From NCBI RefSeq assembly GCF_947179165.1, contig NC_077237.1, positions 64,277,523 through 64,341,522 of the forward strand: a stretch of DNA of 64,000 bases, written 5' to 3'. The stretch comes from Solanum dulcamara (lineage: Eukaryota > Streptophyta > Magnoliopsida > Solanales > Solanaceae). The notes under the pieces are model-generated. The model saw only the letters and a list, made by a program, of their open reading frames with translations, did not search any database and had not been told where the DNA came from. A program made the translations under genes and the position numbers. Below are positions 46,874 to 58,905 of the stretch, piece by piece (the first letter of the stretch is position 1; the number at the start of each line of letters is the position of its first letter).

Positions 46874-47477
46874 TTGTTTCTTCAATATATCATTTGTATT
46901 AACTCTCCAAATCTTAGGTAATCTATTTTATTCAATATTGTTTGCTTGCAGTTTACACTTTTTTGGATTTTCTCTTCTTTAAAATTTAGATTTGATTTTT
47001 TATTTAGTATTAATAAATTTTCTTGATGAGTCATATTTTTTTTGTGCTGACGGGTGCAAGGTACCTGCGATGACCTCTTCTTTATGATATATAGATAATT
47101 ATCGTATATTTGATTATGAAGAGTATCTTGATTGATACATACCTTAATGATTCCAATTTTTTCTCTAGGTATTTTATTGTGTTTGATTTGGATATATTTA
47201 GTGCCTTTGAGATATATTCATATTGTACCAATTAACTTAAGTGGTTTTTCAGTTTTGGTGTATTCATACCGTACTTAAGGATCCACGGGACATTACGCTA
47301 TTTTTAGATTCTTTTGAAGAAGATGGGTTATTTTTTTTAAAAAAAATCCTCAATATTTTTGATGTAATTATTACATGAATACACCATTTGTATACTTTTT
47401 TTAATTATTAATATCAGTTAACTTTCTCAATACTTTTGAGTTGTATCTCTTCATATGGTCTTAGTTCAAAATTAGTG
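46874..47477. other. Unassigned AT-rich DNA with no element signature
   Basis: No pol text, LTR end, purine tract or primer site is visible, and no open frame is longer than chance. A GTGCTGACGGGTGCAAGGTACC stretch at about 47045 is GC-richer than its surroundings. It could be old host DNA or an element I do not recognise. Confidence 0.45.
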
Positions 47478-48474
47478 TGTCATGACCTGGAATCTTAGGT
47501 CATGAAGACATCAACTAGCAGCCTACTAGTAAGTAAGCCTAATCTATAACCTTGATCCAGAAGCAATGATATATTATGCGGAAGAGAAATATCTTGAAAG
47601 TAAGGAAGAAATGCCAACATAAAATAAAATGGAGAACAAATACAGAAAATAAAAGGAGAAGAGATAGAAGCAAATATAAATAAAATGCCACCAAGACCTA
47701 GTATCAGTCGGTAGACGAGCTACTAATTTTTAACAGGAGAACAACGTAAATACAAATACATATAGGGTTGTCTTTGAATACAAAATAAAGATTGACCCTA
47801 GTCAAAACAAAGGGAGAATGGAAACTTCAAATATCAGGAGCACACCCTAGTCTCCGAATCAAAAGCTCATGAGGTACACGTCAACAACAAGAACACATAG
47901 TATGATTTGCAAGCTGCAGAAGTATAGTATGGGTAAAAATCAAATATTACTCAATAGGTATACACCGACTGACCTCAAAAGACAATGCTTATAAATAACA
48001 TGTAGAGTAGGAGTACATATCACAAGTAGCTAAAGAAGAGAAACAACGCAGTAAAAGTAAGCACTAATAAAGGGATAATGATAACAGATGTTGATAACCA
48101 AGGAAAAGAGAAGCACCTGAAATCACTAGCCCAACCCAAAAGAAATAGCCCAACAACCTAATCACAACAAAATTCTTACTATTTAAGTCAACTAACCAAA
48201 GATACACTAACAAAAACATAGCTACTCATCATAACAACCCAAAATGGTCAATCCCATCTAGACAAATAAGGAGACACCAATATATAGGCAACTCTAAGAG
48301 ACACACATAACCAACTATAAATTCAACACAAGAATACAAAATTATTATTAAATAATAACCTAATTTGATCTTGATAAGCCCAAAATGTACACAACATGAA
48401 ACATAATCCAACAGGCACCTCTACAAACAACAATTAATTATACTAGTGATAGGCAATGCATATGTGTCATGCTC
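47478..48474 (-). mobile_element. Partial LTR (family 2)
   Basis: The end TGTCATGACCTG at 47478 and the following 450 bases match 63072-63420 (GTCATGAAG, AGTAAGCCTAA, AAGACCTAGTATCA, ATACAAAATAAAGA). It is cut at 48474 by the LTR of element H. Confidence 0.75.
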
Positions 48475-50109
48475 GAGCCTACACCCTCGATATGACTAAT
48501 ACTCAAAAATTATTGCTGGTCCCAAGAAAACCCTTGGCCTGGCTAACTCATTCATCGGAAGACTCAACTTATGAAAATAGAAGCTTAAGTGGGCATTTGT
48601 AAAACATCCTCATCATTAAAAAATAAATTAAAGTATTCAGATTTAAAATATAACTCAATGTCATAACTTAAATAATGAAATAATGGTTTAAAACAAACTC
48701 TGAAGAACTCATAGTGACTCCACTCCACTCAGTCTATGAAGCCTCTACTAACTACAAAAAAAGGTATCGAGACAAGCCCACAATAACCTTAAAAGAACTA
48801 ATATGAATAAAGGAAACTGATAAAGAAGGAGCATCTCTAAATTCAAAGAGATCTCACCAAAAGAACGAGAATGCATATCCTCAAAGGTCCGCCAATTGAT
48901 GATCTCTAACACATGTATCTGTATCATAAAACAATGAAGGTTGAATGATGTCTGTAAATAAAATGTACGGTACATAAAATGGATGAAAGGAATCTTACTC
49001 AACTCAAGAAACTGAACATTAAAAGCTCAACTCGGCCAATAAATCATGTAATATAATAAAGGACAATGCTTTAAAAGACATGAAATAAGAAATGTAACTC
49101 AGTATATAAAAATATGATATTTTATTTCTTGGGGAATTTCTCTAACCAACAACCATTACTTATGAGCCAGTGACGATACACTAAAGTGCTGTCATTACCA
49201 TAGTTGTTCAATACCTTGCCAGGGTAAAGGACGTCACATCTTTGGATCCATATATAAAATTCCTCTTTTTGGACTACGAGGAATCACCCGAATGAATGGC
49301 ACAAACCTATCCATCGTTGTCTATGTAGTTTATGGAGATTGAGTTATCTAAACTCTTGCTTATGTCTATGCTCAATGCTACTTCCAAAATACTCGTTATG
49401 TTCATATACGTCAAGTGAGTTAAATACTCAAAATATATCTCATCTAGACTCATTGGACTTTTACATCAATTTGCATCAACTATTATTAACTCATTTCTTC
49501 TCTTAAAGGTAGGTAATATCAAATCTTAGTAATGCATTTTAAAACATACATTAACTTCTCAACTCAATTTTTAGAGTAGAAATTTAAAATGTGTTAATAT
49601 TCATGCTTGCTAATAGGCATCAAGGGACTTGTTAAACTCAACTCTTTGTAAATTAAATAACGACAAAAATCATTCTTTCAACATAAAATATTTAATGCAA
49701 AACTCAAGTATGGTTATGTGAATGCAAACATAAATAAACGTCTCAATAATTCAACTCATAAAGATCTTCAACATATATTTATATATGTACAATAACTCAA
49801 TAAAAAATAATATAAATACTTAAGAATTCACTTTATCAGAATTGAAGCTCAAGATCAAATTTTAACATGACTGTACAAAGATGTAGGGCACGAGGATAAA
49901 CTTATTCCAACGTACCAATAACTTTATATACCTATAACGAAGATTTTTCTAGTTAGAATTTAAAGATCTCGTCTGAAACTCTAGAATCATATCTCTTCTT
50001 CATGTTCTCTACAAATTGTGATCTCAAAAGTTTCTAAGTGTTAATGAGAGAAAAACCCTTTTTGGTGCTGATAAGGGACTAATTTTAGCCCTAAAATTGG
50101 TTGGTTTAA
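48475..50109 (-). mobile_element. Element H: 3' LTR, first part (family 3)
   Basis: It begins TGTCATGCTCGAG at 48475 and matches the C LTR (22790-22873 and 26095-26457). It is interrupted at 50109 by a plus-strand solo LTR and resumes at 52876. The two parts sum to about 2376 bases, a normal LTR length here. Confidence 0.78.
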
Positions 50110-52875
50110 TGTAACACCCCAAATTTCTCTACACCAAGACCCAAACCATTCTTCATATTCATATAGGATCAAAATCAATGACTTCTAGTTGTATATATGA
50201 GTTAGGATCAATTGCTAAGTATTTTAAGTGCATTATATGTGTTTTAGGGTCATAAGAGACATCTAACACCAAGCCAAGTCCAAAGAATTCCCATCGACTA
50301 AGTTTTCGTATGAGTCCATAATAGGGACAACTTCAAATACCTATATCTCCTATTCTAGAAGCAATTAGGTGTGATATGACCTATCAAATTAAAGGTCTTT
50401 GAGTCCTCTTTCCAACGCCACCAATTCATCTCATTAAAAGTTCAGAGTCAAATATTATGATCATTTTACCAAAGACTACTGCTGCAGCAGTTTTGGGCTA
50501 GGCGCGGCATGCCAGTAGAGTGCCCTGAAACTAGGTACAGAAGTTTGGCCTGTGGTGGTGCATGCCACTATCGCGCCTGCATGGTTTTGAGCCCATTTTC
50601 TAAATTTTTTTGATGAAAGGCATCTTGGATAATAACCTAAACAAATATATACGTACTTGGACGTGTTTGGGGGTCATTTTTTAGTCTTTCACCTCCCCAA
50701 AACCCTAAACTTCATCTTCCTCTCTCTCAAATCATCCCCTCTAATTTTTCTCTCAAATTAAAAGGATTCAAAGTTCCATATTGATGACCAAGAATCAAGC
50801 TTTCTTCAAGTTCTAGTCTAAGGTATGTGGGTTTTCATCCATGGGTTCTTCCTCCCATGGAGCCCAAATATTTTCTCAACTTAGTATTTCAATTTTAAAT
50901 GATGAAATGTTATGGAATTTTACATGATGGTTCCAAATGCATATATTATGATATATTTTATATTTATTTACTCCTATTGATATATATGTATATTGACTCT
51001 CAATTTCAAGTGATGAGTTTTATGGATTTTCATCCAACGATTTCAAATGTATAAATTTTTGAATATTTGAAGTTTATTTATCTATGTTGACTTATGGTGA
51101 TTCTTATTTACATGAAATGGATGATTTATCAAGGCCCTTCTATGAAGGCTTGAAAGTAGTTTTAAATTATATTGGTGGGTTATTTTAAGATGTTTAAATG
51201 ATAAATTCTTTCACTCTCATACATGCTAACATTGATTTAAATGACTTGAAAGTTGATTGCTTTGAACCCACCTAGTTTCCTATTATAAAGTAAAGTTGAA
51301 ACAAAGTTTGACTCCAATGAATGTTATAAAGTAAATGTTTATGAAGGGGAGTCTTTACGAAATGATTGATTGATGAAAGAGTTTCTTAGCCAAAGTAAGG
51401 TTTCAATGTGAAAGGACAATTCTCACATTAAATCAAATGAAATATTTAAGGTTATGATATGACATGTATGACATCCCTATAAGTCGTCAATGCTTTTGAA
51501 CATTTTTCCAAAAAGGAAGGTCCAATTAGCATGGTATCCGAAATACCATCACTGATTGTAGACCTAATTTTCTTATAAGATAAGGTTCATTAATAAATTG
51601 GTAAATAGGGCAAGGCAGCCATGATGATATTATAATCCAAAGGTTTTAATGAGATATTCCATGGAATGATGATTTTATGTTAAAGTTATATAAATGCTTA
51701 TGTTATTATGACATTTAAATGTTATTCTGCTAAGAGCTTACCTAGCAATGCTGGACTAGGGGTGAATACCCATATCACAAAACTACGTTCCACCGTAGAT
51801 ATAAAGGAGATAGAGGAAAATACCCAAATCTCTAAGAGGTGAGTACCCAAAATTTCAAGGCTTGGAGGTGAGTACCCGAGTCTAAGAACTAGGGGTGAGT
51901 ACCCAATTCACACAATAGTTTAGTGGATCCACTTAGGCATGACGGAGTCTACCTTGGCAAGTATTCTCCCCCTTTTTCTCCAATGTAGGGGTAACATTGG
52001 GACGCCATATTATAGCTCACATGATTTATGTCGGTTAACGGTCACTCTCACAAAGGTACAAGATCCCTCTTCCAATGTTTAAGATATATCATATGATATC
52101 TACTATGTCTATCACAAAGTAAAGTATATGCTCTCACAAAACTGAAGATTTCTTTCAAAAGGTTTATGGTATACTTATTTACTATTCATGGTATTTTGCA
52201 AGTATATGGTTTCTTATAATGACTCATTATTACCTCTATAATGTTTAGTTTTCTTTTATGATTCATGATGGTTTCAATATTTCATTGACTAAGCTTCATA
52301 ACTCCAAATAGTAGTTCAAATGAATACAAGGTTCTAGCATGGTCCATTGTATTACCTTATTGGATAATGATATATGGCATTGCATGTTCACATACTTAGT
52401 ACATTCAAAGTACTAACGCATACTTTTGCCTACATGATATCACCATGTAGGAACCGATGTCGCTCCTCGACCTCCTCCATGTGGCTATCTCAAATTAGTT
52501 TTGAAGATTGCTTGTGGTGAGTTCCCATGGTTCAGGAATAACATCCCTTTTATTCTAAGCTTAGTTTATGTAGAATATTAAGACTTTTATTAAGGCATTT
52601 CTTGACACTTATTTTGAGGGTGAGCTAGGGACATGTCTTAGCCCCCGCTAAGTCTTTAATGTAGAAGACATGGTTAGACATAGAAAAATATGTTATGTTA
52701 TCTTTGACTCTTATTAAATGTGAAGACCCTTAGTCCCTACATTCCTTTTATTTTTCGCTTAATTTGTTTATCACTACCAATGAAATGCTTAATGAATGCT
52801 AAGAGGCTTGGGTGAGGTACTTCTGGGTGTCTCATTCGCCGTGTCACGTCTAGGCCCTAGGCTTGGGTCATGACA
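50110..52875 (+). mobile_element. Solo LTR (TGTAACACCCC type) nested in the H LTR
   Basis: It runs from TGTAACACCCC at 50110 to GGGTCATGACA at 52875 (2766 bases) with no coding region. Flanks TTTAA (50105-50109) and TTTAT (52876-52880) form a near-perfect 5-base target duplication. The U5 half contains a GTGAGTACCC tandem array (51758-51910). The AAGGTATGTGGG stretch near 50820 is shared with the family 1 LTRs. Confidence 0.85.
51758..51910. repeat. Short tandem array, about 27-bp units
   Basis: AGGTGAGTACCC-like units occur at about 51838, 51866 and 51892, with diverged copies at 51761 and 51813. A related AGTAGAGGCTCGAT pair lies at the comparable place in the composite LTR (45690-45735). 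Confidence 0.65.
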
Positions 52876-53616
52876 TTTATGTTTGGGAAAGGTGGGGAAA
52901 AGACCAAAATACTCCTAATTAAAATAGAATGGGCTATCTACGGGTGCCTTCCTTCGAACCATAGGAACTCCTACGGATCGTAGAAGGTCACTCATAGGAA
53001 CCTTATTCCAAAAATTAGACATTCTGAAATTGCACTATTGGGTATATGACAACCTTCCTAGTTGTAGACCCTTATACAAGTCATCTAGCTAATTCATAAA
53101 AAAGAAACCAAGGGTCTTTTAGAGGGTGGAGTCTATGAGCCACTTGCTACAGCTCGTAGGAGTGCTTACAGGTTGTAGGACCCAATCATAGGACTCAGGT
53201 ACAATTCGTAGGCTATTGGAATCATGTCAATGGGTCTATGAGTCCTTTTTATAGTCCATGGAACTTTTGATGGGTCGTCACTTAGTCCCATAGGTACTGA
53301 CTTTGATCTCTGAAATTGGCTAAGTATAGAGGGGTTCCACGGGCCACTACTACGACTCATAGGGTTCTCTATGACTCGTACGGTGGGGTCGTAGAAGTGG
53401 TTCTTGACCACAGTGATTTGAATTGGTAAAGGAGTGACCTATAGATAGCTACCTACGAGTCATAGGTGGTAAGGAGAGGAGATGACAGACTCTTGACTTA
53501 CTACAGATTGTAGCTACCACTCGTGGGTACTGGGCAATCCACTTTACTTACTTTTTCTTAAGTTTTCTCTTTGTTCTTGAACTTGATCTAGGCTAGATTA
53601 GTATGAGCCGTTATAA
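52876..53616 (-). mobile_element. Element H: 3' LTR, second part (U3 side)
   Basis: It continues the H LTR after the nested solo LTR; GGGGAAAAGACCAAAATA matches the A LTR near 21012. The U3 carries repeated TACGACTC and TACGAGTC motifs (53150-53480). The LTR start, in minus reading TTATAACGG after a purine-rich tract, is at 53616. Confidence 0.75.
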
Positions 53617-53796
53617 TATATCCCCATTGGGATCATTCATCCTCAAATTATGACCAAGCTATGAACTTTACTCAAGGTACAAATACAATTCAAAAACTCA
53701 AAATGTCAAACTCAAGAATAACTCACTCAATTATTTAAATTCCAGAAGGTACTAACTCAGATGGGAATAGGGATATTACTTTTAATATCGACACTA
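53617..53796 (-). other. Element H: 3' untranslated remnant with polypurine tract
   Basis: In minus reading GGATGAATGATCCCAATGG then GGATATA (53617-53650) matches the tract before the E LTR. The remaining 130 bases are noncoding and end where the G LTR begins at about 53797. The rest of H is absent. Confidence 0.65.
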
Positions 53797-54674
53797 ACAT
53801 AACTTAGAGTAAATCTTAAAGAAAATAAACATAATTTATCATATAATTAAAATACTTTAGGCATGAGAGTATAAGGAATACTCTCATTGAAGCCTTACAT
53901 ACCTGGAATCCGAAGCGTTACTCAGAATCAATGGACTTAATAAACACTCTTGAATTCAAGCATTTTCTCCTCGCTGTAGCGTTTTGTGTACTATCTGGGG
54001 TATATGAATCACAAAATAGTATTTCTAAACTACTAAGAACTAAAACTATATTTTGATAATGAGTAAAGGAGTGTATAGAGAGAAGAGTTTCTTGAGAAAT
54101 CTTGATTAACAAAATGATGAAATAAGATGGGTATTTATAGGTGTGGAAGAGGGACGTAACAATAATTAAAATAATTATAAAGAAAAATCTAAATATTTAA
54201 TGGAAGATTGTGATGTCATGGGTGATGTCAAATGGATCTAGATTTTTCCATTGTTGGTGAGATAAGCCTTCTTTTAATGGAATACCCTTTTTCGTAGGTG
54301 CATTTGAAAAAGATAACTTCCTCATTAGGATTTGGTGTCTTCATATGAGTTGTTTCTCTAGAAGTCTGCTTTCATTTCATTAAAGAATCAACCGATTTAG
54401 AGCATCCTACACTGAAATATGATTTTGCTTCTACAAATACTCCATTTCATCACAACACCATGTCTTGCAACAATTAATTTATTTGACCTACTTAACCTCC
54501 AAAACTTAAAATATGGTGTTCACAAAAGTTGTAGGTAATGATGTTCGAGTTATTTAGAAATTTGAATCACCTAATTTGGATCATCGTATTAAAGTTTATG
54601 CCCAAAATACAGAAGTGATATCATTTTCATCGAGAATTGGAACATCATATACAACGTTTTTAGGGGGTGTTACA
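53797..54674 (-). mobile_element. Element G: 3' LTR, truncated
   Basis: The start in minus reading is TGTAACACCCCC at 54674, directly after a purine tract. The 878 bases match 60330-61207 of the 5' LTR at roughly nine bases in ten by eye. The rest of the LTR is missing at about 53797. A TATAAATA box (minus) is at 54132-54139. Confidence 0.87.
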
Positions 54675-54877
54675 TTATCTCCCCCTTGGGAGTATTCTTC
54701 CTCGAATGAGAAAAGACATAGCTTGAGTAGAGTAGAGTGTAAACCAACAACCCATCATTAATGCAATAGTGTAATTTAAAACATCGTTCGAAATATATTT
54801 CATAATTTTGCAAGCATATGACAAGAAAAGTTGAAATGCAAGGATTTCAAGTAATTGAGCAAGGACAACTTAATACC
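54675..54877 (-). other. Element G: 3' untranslated region and polypurine tract
   Basis: In minus reading CCAAGGGGGAGATAA (54675-54689) lies directly before the LTR start. The remainder is noncoding down to the pol stop at 54878. Confidence 0.82.
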
Positions 54878-56357
54878 TTAGGTTTGGGTAGAGGAAAAAA
54901 TATGAGGGTATCACTTAATTATATCCACTTCCGCTTCCCATGTAGTACTTTCGATTTGTTGATTCCTCCAAAGGACTTTAATAGATGCAACTTCTTTTTT
55001 CCTCAATCTCTTAACTTGCTGGTCCAAAATTTCAATCGGAACTTCTTCATAGGTCAAGTTTTTTTCAACATTCACTACTCTCAAAAGAACAATGGAACTA
55101 GGATAACCCACATATTTTCTCAACATAGACACATGGAATACAGGATAAACCATGGACATTTCCAATGGCAACTCCAACTCATATTCAACCTTGACAACAC
55201 GTCTCACGATTCTATAAGGACCTACATACCTAGGGCTCAATTTCCCTTTCTTACCAAACCGAACCACATCCTTCATGGTTGAAACCTTCAAATACACTCA
55301 ATCGTCCACATTCAACTCAAGATCCCTTCTTCTAGTGTTGGAATAGGACTTTTTACGACTTTGAGCCGTCTTCAACCTTTCTCTAATGATATTCACCTTC
55401 TCTAAAGCATCAAGTACCAAATTGGGTCCCAACAAGGTCATCTCACCTACTTCAAACCAACCAACCGGGGATCTACATCGGCTCTCATACAAAGCCTCAA
55501 AAAGCACCATCTCAATACTTGAGTGGTAACTATTATTATAGGAAAACTCAATGAGAGGTAGATGATCATCTCAATTTCCTTTAAACTCCAACACACAAGC
55601 CCTTAACATATCCTCTAGTGTTTGAATCATTTTTTCGGCTTTCCTATCAGTTTGAGGATTGAATGCGGTGCTCAATTTTACCTTAGTATCGAAGCCCTTT
55701 TGAAATGATCTCCAAAAGTGAGAAGTGAATTTAGTACCACGATCTGAAATAATGGATAACGACACACCATGAAACCTCCCCAACTCTCGAATATACAACT
55801 TGGCATAGTCTTTGGAACTATAGGAAGTCTAGACCAGTAGGAAGTGAGCCGACTTAGTCATTCTATCAACAATTATCCAAATCGAATCATGATAATTTCT
55901 GGTATGAGGCAAACCTATTACAAAATCCATATTCATATCATCCCACTTCCAAGTAGGGATTTTAATGTCTTGGGCTAGGCTACCCAGCCTTTGATTTTCG
56001 GCCTTCACTTGTTAGAAATTCAGACATTTGGACCTGAACCGTGCTATTTCCTTCTTCATGCCTCCATACCAATAGAACTCTTTTAAGTCTCAGTACATTT
56101 TCGTTGAACTGGGATGAATGGAGTATGTAGAATTATGAGCCTCCATCAAGATCACACTTCTTAGGTCATCAACATCCGAAATACATAACCGACGTTGGTA
56201 GTATAGCACCCCATCTCCTCCTTGAGAAAAGAACCCTATCTTCGTTTCCTTTACAAACTTCTTTAAATCGATAAACGTCGGGTCAAGATCTTACTTTGAT
56301 TTAACATCTACCACCAAAGAGAACTCGAACTTATTTTGAACAACCATACGACCATCA
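54878..56357 (-). pseudogene. Element G: integrase with chromodomain-like end, broken
   Basis: The linker and zinc region (LYYQRRLCISDVDDL, then a WWYGGMKKEIA-like block, 56230-55990) are broken by stops. The core is open at 55798-55571 (ELGRFHGVSLSIISDRGTKFTSHFWRSF, then NPQTDRKAEKMIQ) and at 55510-55298 (EALYESRCRSPVGWFEVGE). The tail is a single 128-residue frame at 55297-54911 (KVSTMKDVVRFGKKGKLSPRYVGPYRI, then KVLWRNQQIESTTWEAE). The end is the stop at 54878-54880. The parts are separated by single stops, so this is one of the better-kept integrases in the window. Confidence 0.88.
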
Positions 56358-56894
56358 TTAGTGATTATCACAGAACTTCAGCCCTAATCTAGACAACCGA
56401 TGAACATCTTTCACCAACTCCCTCTTTCTTTCATCCACATTGGCCATACTCCCCATAAACACTCTACTAAGTGCATTAGAAACCACATTGACTTTACTTG
56501 GATGATAGTGCACACTCATGTTATAGTACTTAAGGAGTTCTAGCCACCTCATTTGCCTTAGATTAAGGTCATTTTGGTTGAACACATATTGAAGACTTTT
56601 AGGATCGGTATACACATCCATATGCACCCCATAGAGGTAATGCCGCCAAATCTTCAAAGAAAAAACAATGGCCACCAATTCAAGGTCATGGGTAGGGTAG
56701 TTATGCTTATTCACCTTTAATTGCCTAAAAGCATAAGTTATGACCTTGCCGTCTTGCATTAATACACAACCTAAACCAATCATTGAAGCATCACAATTAA
56801 CCACAAACCCTTCTAATCCTTCCGGTAGAGTCAAAATAGGAGCGGAGGTAAGACGATCTTTCAAGGTCTGGAAGCTCTTTTTATACTCATTCAT
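56358..56894 (-). pseudogene. Element G: RNase H, open frame kept
   Basis: A 178-residue open frame covers the complete RNase H and linker: KKSFQTLKDRLTSAPILTLPEG, then VVNCDASMIGLGCVLMQDG, THDLELVAIVFSLKIWRHYLYG, YTDPKSLQYVF and YHPSKVNVVSNALSR. The catalytic aspartates in CDAS and YTD and the glutamate in DLEL are present, and the final aspartate of the usual ADALSR reads N (SNALSR). It is separated from the preceding protease-RT frame by a frame change and stop near 56895-56925. It would degrade the RNA strand of the hybrid. Confidence 0.88.
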
Positions 56895-56920
56895 CTATAT
56901 GAATTTGGATTTCATTTGGG

Positions 56921-57484
56921 TCAATTCGTCAGAAGAGGTGAGATGGAAGAAAATCCTTCAACGAACCTTCTATAGTACCCGGCTAGACCCAAGAAGCTCA
57001 TAATGTCTGAAGGAGACAATGGACTAGTCCAATTCTTAACTGCCTCTATTTTGTTAGGATCAACCTTGATCCCATCACTGGACACTATATGACCAATGTG
57101 GTAAATATAACCCTTAGCAATCATTTTTTGAGCCTTAAGATAAGAAATGAACTTAACCTTGACCACTGAATCATGGACCTTCCATTCAATAACGTTCTCA
57201 TTTATTAATTGGAACTTGACTCGATAAGTCCTACAATCTATGGAAGCATAAGATGCATGTAACCAATACATCCCAAGAATGATATCAAAATCTACCATGT
57301 CAAGCTCAATGAGATCACAAGGAATAAATTTATGCAAGATAAATATGGGACAACTCCTATAGACCTTTCTAGCAATAACCAACTCACCAACGAGGGTAGA
57401 CACCAAATAGGGATCTAATAACATTTCGGATGACACATCAAACCTATTAGAAAGGAATAGAGTAACAAACGATAAATTTTTCAC
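56921..57484 (-). pseudogene. Element G: protease fused in frame to RT thumb; RT core deleted
   Basis: This 187-residue open frame starts with protease text ([30 protein letters not shown], then VYRSCPIF and [14 protein letters not shown]). It continues through [18 protein letters not shown], where the linker and RT should follow. It passes directly to [22 protein letters not shown], the RT thumb, then [20 protein letters not shown]. The fingers and palm with the catalytic FIDD, about 190 residues, are missing. The junction lies near 57095-57105 and stays in frame. Confidence 0.87.
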
Positions 57485-58692
57485 CCAGATCTAATAGTGC
57501 ATACACATCAAAAGCATAGACCTTTAACATACCGGTAATGACATTGGGTGCATCCTCAACCTTTTGTCTTCCTTGCAAGGAATAAAAGTGGTTGGTGCAT
57601 TGGACACCTCCTTGGGCTTGTTGACCATGAGCAATTTGTCTTTGAGGCCTACCACCACCACCTCCACAATCCCTAGCATGGTGGCCCATTTTGCCACACT
57701 TAAAGTATGCATTGGAGCCGACTAAGCATTTCCCTTTGTGAGTCCTTCCACACTTCTTGCAAGTGAGGAAAGTTTGAGCAACAACATTCTCTCTTGGAAC
57801 TATTAGTATAGCACCCTTTTCCTTGTCGAACCTTGGAAAAGGAGTATTGTAGGAACCTTGTCCCACAAACTTTTGTCCACCTTGGCCTTTTCCATTGTTA
57901 CCATAACTGGACCTTTCAGGGTTAAACTCTCCACCATCCACTCTAGCCTTTTTGAACCCCCTTGATCTCTCTCTCAACTTCTATTCTTCAATTTGTTCTG
58001 CATAAGTCATTAACCAAGAAATGTCCATCTCCTTGACCAACATGGCTGTTTTGCACTCTTTGGACACTAAGCTTGAGATACTGGAAATAAACTTACTCAT
58101 CCTAGCTCTTGGGTCGGACACCATCAAGGGAGCATACTTTGACAACTTAGTGAATTTGAGAGCATACTCTCTCACGCTCATAGTCCCTTGATGGAGGTGG
58201 ATGAACTCTTTGATTTTGGCCTCCCTTAGCTCTAATGGGAAGAAGCAGTCTAGGAAGGAACCTTTGAACTCTTCCCATCCTTCAGCCCTTTTTCTCCATC
58301 CCTCTCAATAACCCATTGTTTGTACCACACTCAATCCACACCTTTGAGTTGATAGGACACTAGCTCGTCCTTCTCATTCGGTGGCTCACTCATGATAGTC
58401 ACAATCCGGTACACCTTATCAATGAACTCTATAGGTTCCTCATCTAGTTAAGAACCATCTAACTCGGGCGGATTCATCCTTTAGAAATCCCGAATCTTAG
58501 ATATCAGATTTTGCATTTGGGGAGGAGGAACACCTTGATTCCCTTGGTTGGGTATGACTTAATTCAACAACGTAATGATATTGCAAAACTTGGTATGGTT
58601 TACCCCTTTCTCATGATGTAGGTAATTAGGACTGGAGGAGCTTGGTCCTCTTCATCAACCTTTGATCTCAGAGGTGCTCTTCCACGAGTCAT
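57447..58692 (-). pseudogene. Element G: gag, with altered CCHC knuckle
   Basis: I place the start at the ATG 58692-58690 (MTRGRAPLRSK), which follows the leader in the expected position. Conserved gag text includes MSVREYALKFTKLSKYAPLM, then DPRARMSKF (58181-57981). A stop separates it from the basic region (57977-57447). The first zinc motif CKKCGRTHKGKC is present. The second reads YFKCGKMGHHARDC, with tyrosine for the first cysteine (57705-57707). The frame then overlaps the protease. The knuckle would bind element RNA; loss of a ligand probably weakens that. Confidence 0.85.
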
Positions 58693-58905
58693 TATCTAGA
58701 GAACATGAAATGGGTCATTAGTTAAAGGAAATCTTAGGACACTCTAAGGCACGACATGAATTTGAAAGAGGTGAAAACTTTCCTAAACATCTCATAGTCT
58801 CGTATTCATAGTTATGGTGCGCTTCACAACTATGAACACATCCTATTTGATGTGGTATGTTGGACTCCAAGGACCATTCAAAACCTCAGGCTCTAATACC
58901 AAGTT
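58693..58905 (-). other. Element G: leader and primer binding site
   Basis: The primer site in minus reading is TGGTATTAGAGCC (58889-58901), one change from TGGTATCAGAGC of the tRNA-iMet type, four bases from the LTR end at 58906. The leader (58790-58888) contains the CTTCACA and GTATGTTGGACTCC blocks shared with A, C and I. Confidence 0.82.

Noticed and set aside
43741..46878. A target duplication around the composite LTR (GTTTT and TTGTT)
   Set aside because: The two pentamers match poorly and are T-rich, so chance similarity cannot be excluded.
56740..57003. An 87-residue plus-strand frame
   Set aside because: It is antisense to the well-supported minus-strand RNase H and RT thumb of G.
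54878..58692. Element G as an integrated virus rather than an LTR retrotransposon
   Set aside because: Gag-PR-RT-RNase H-IN order, LTRs, a tRNA-Met-type primer site and a purine tract are present, and no movement-protein or envelope-like frame was seen. This is Ty3/gypsy.
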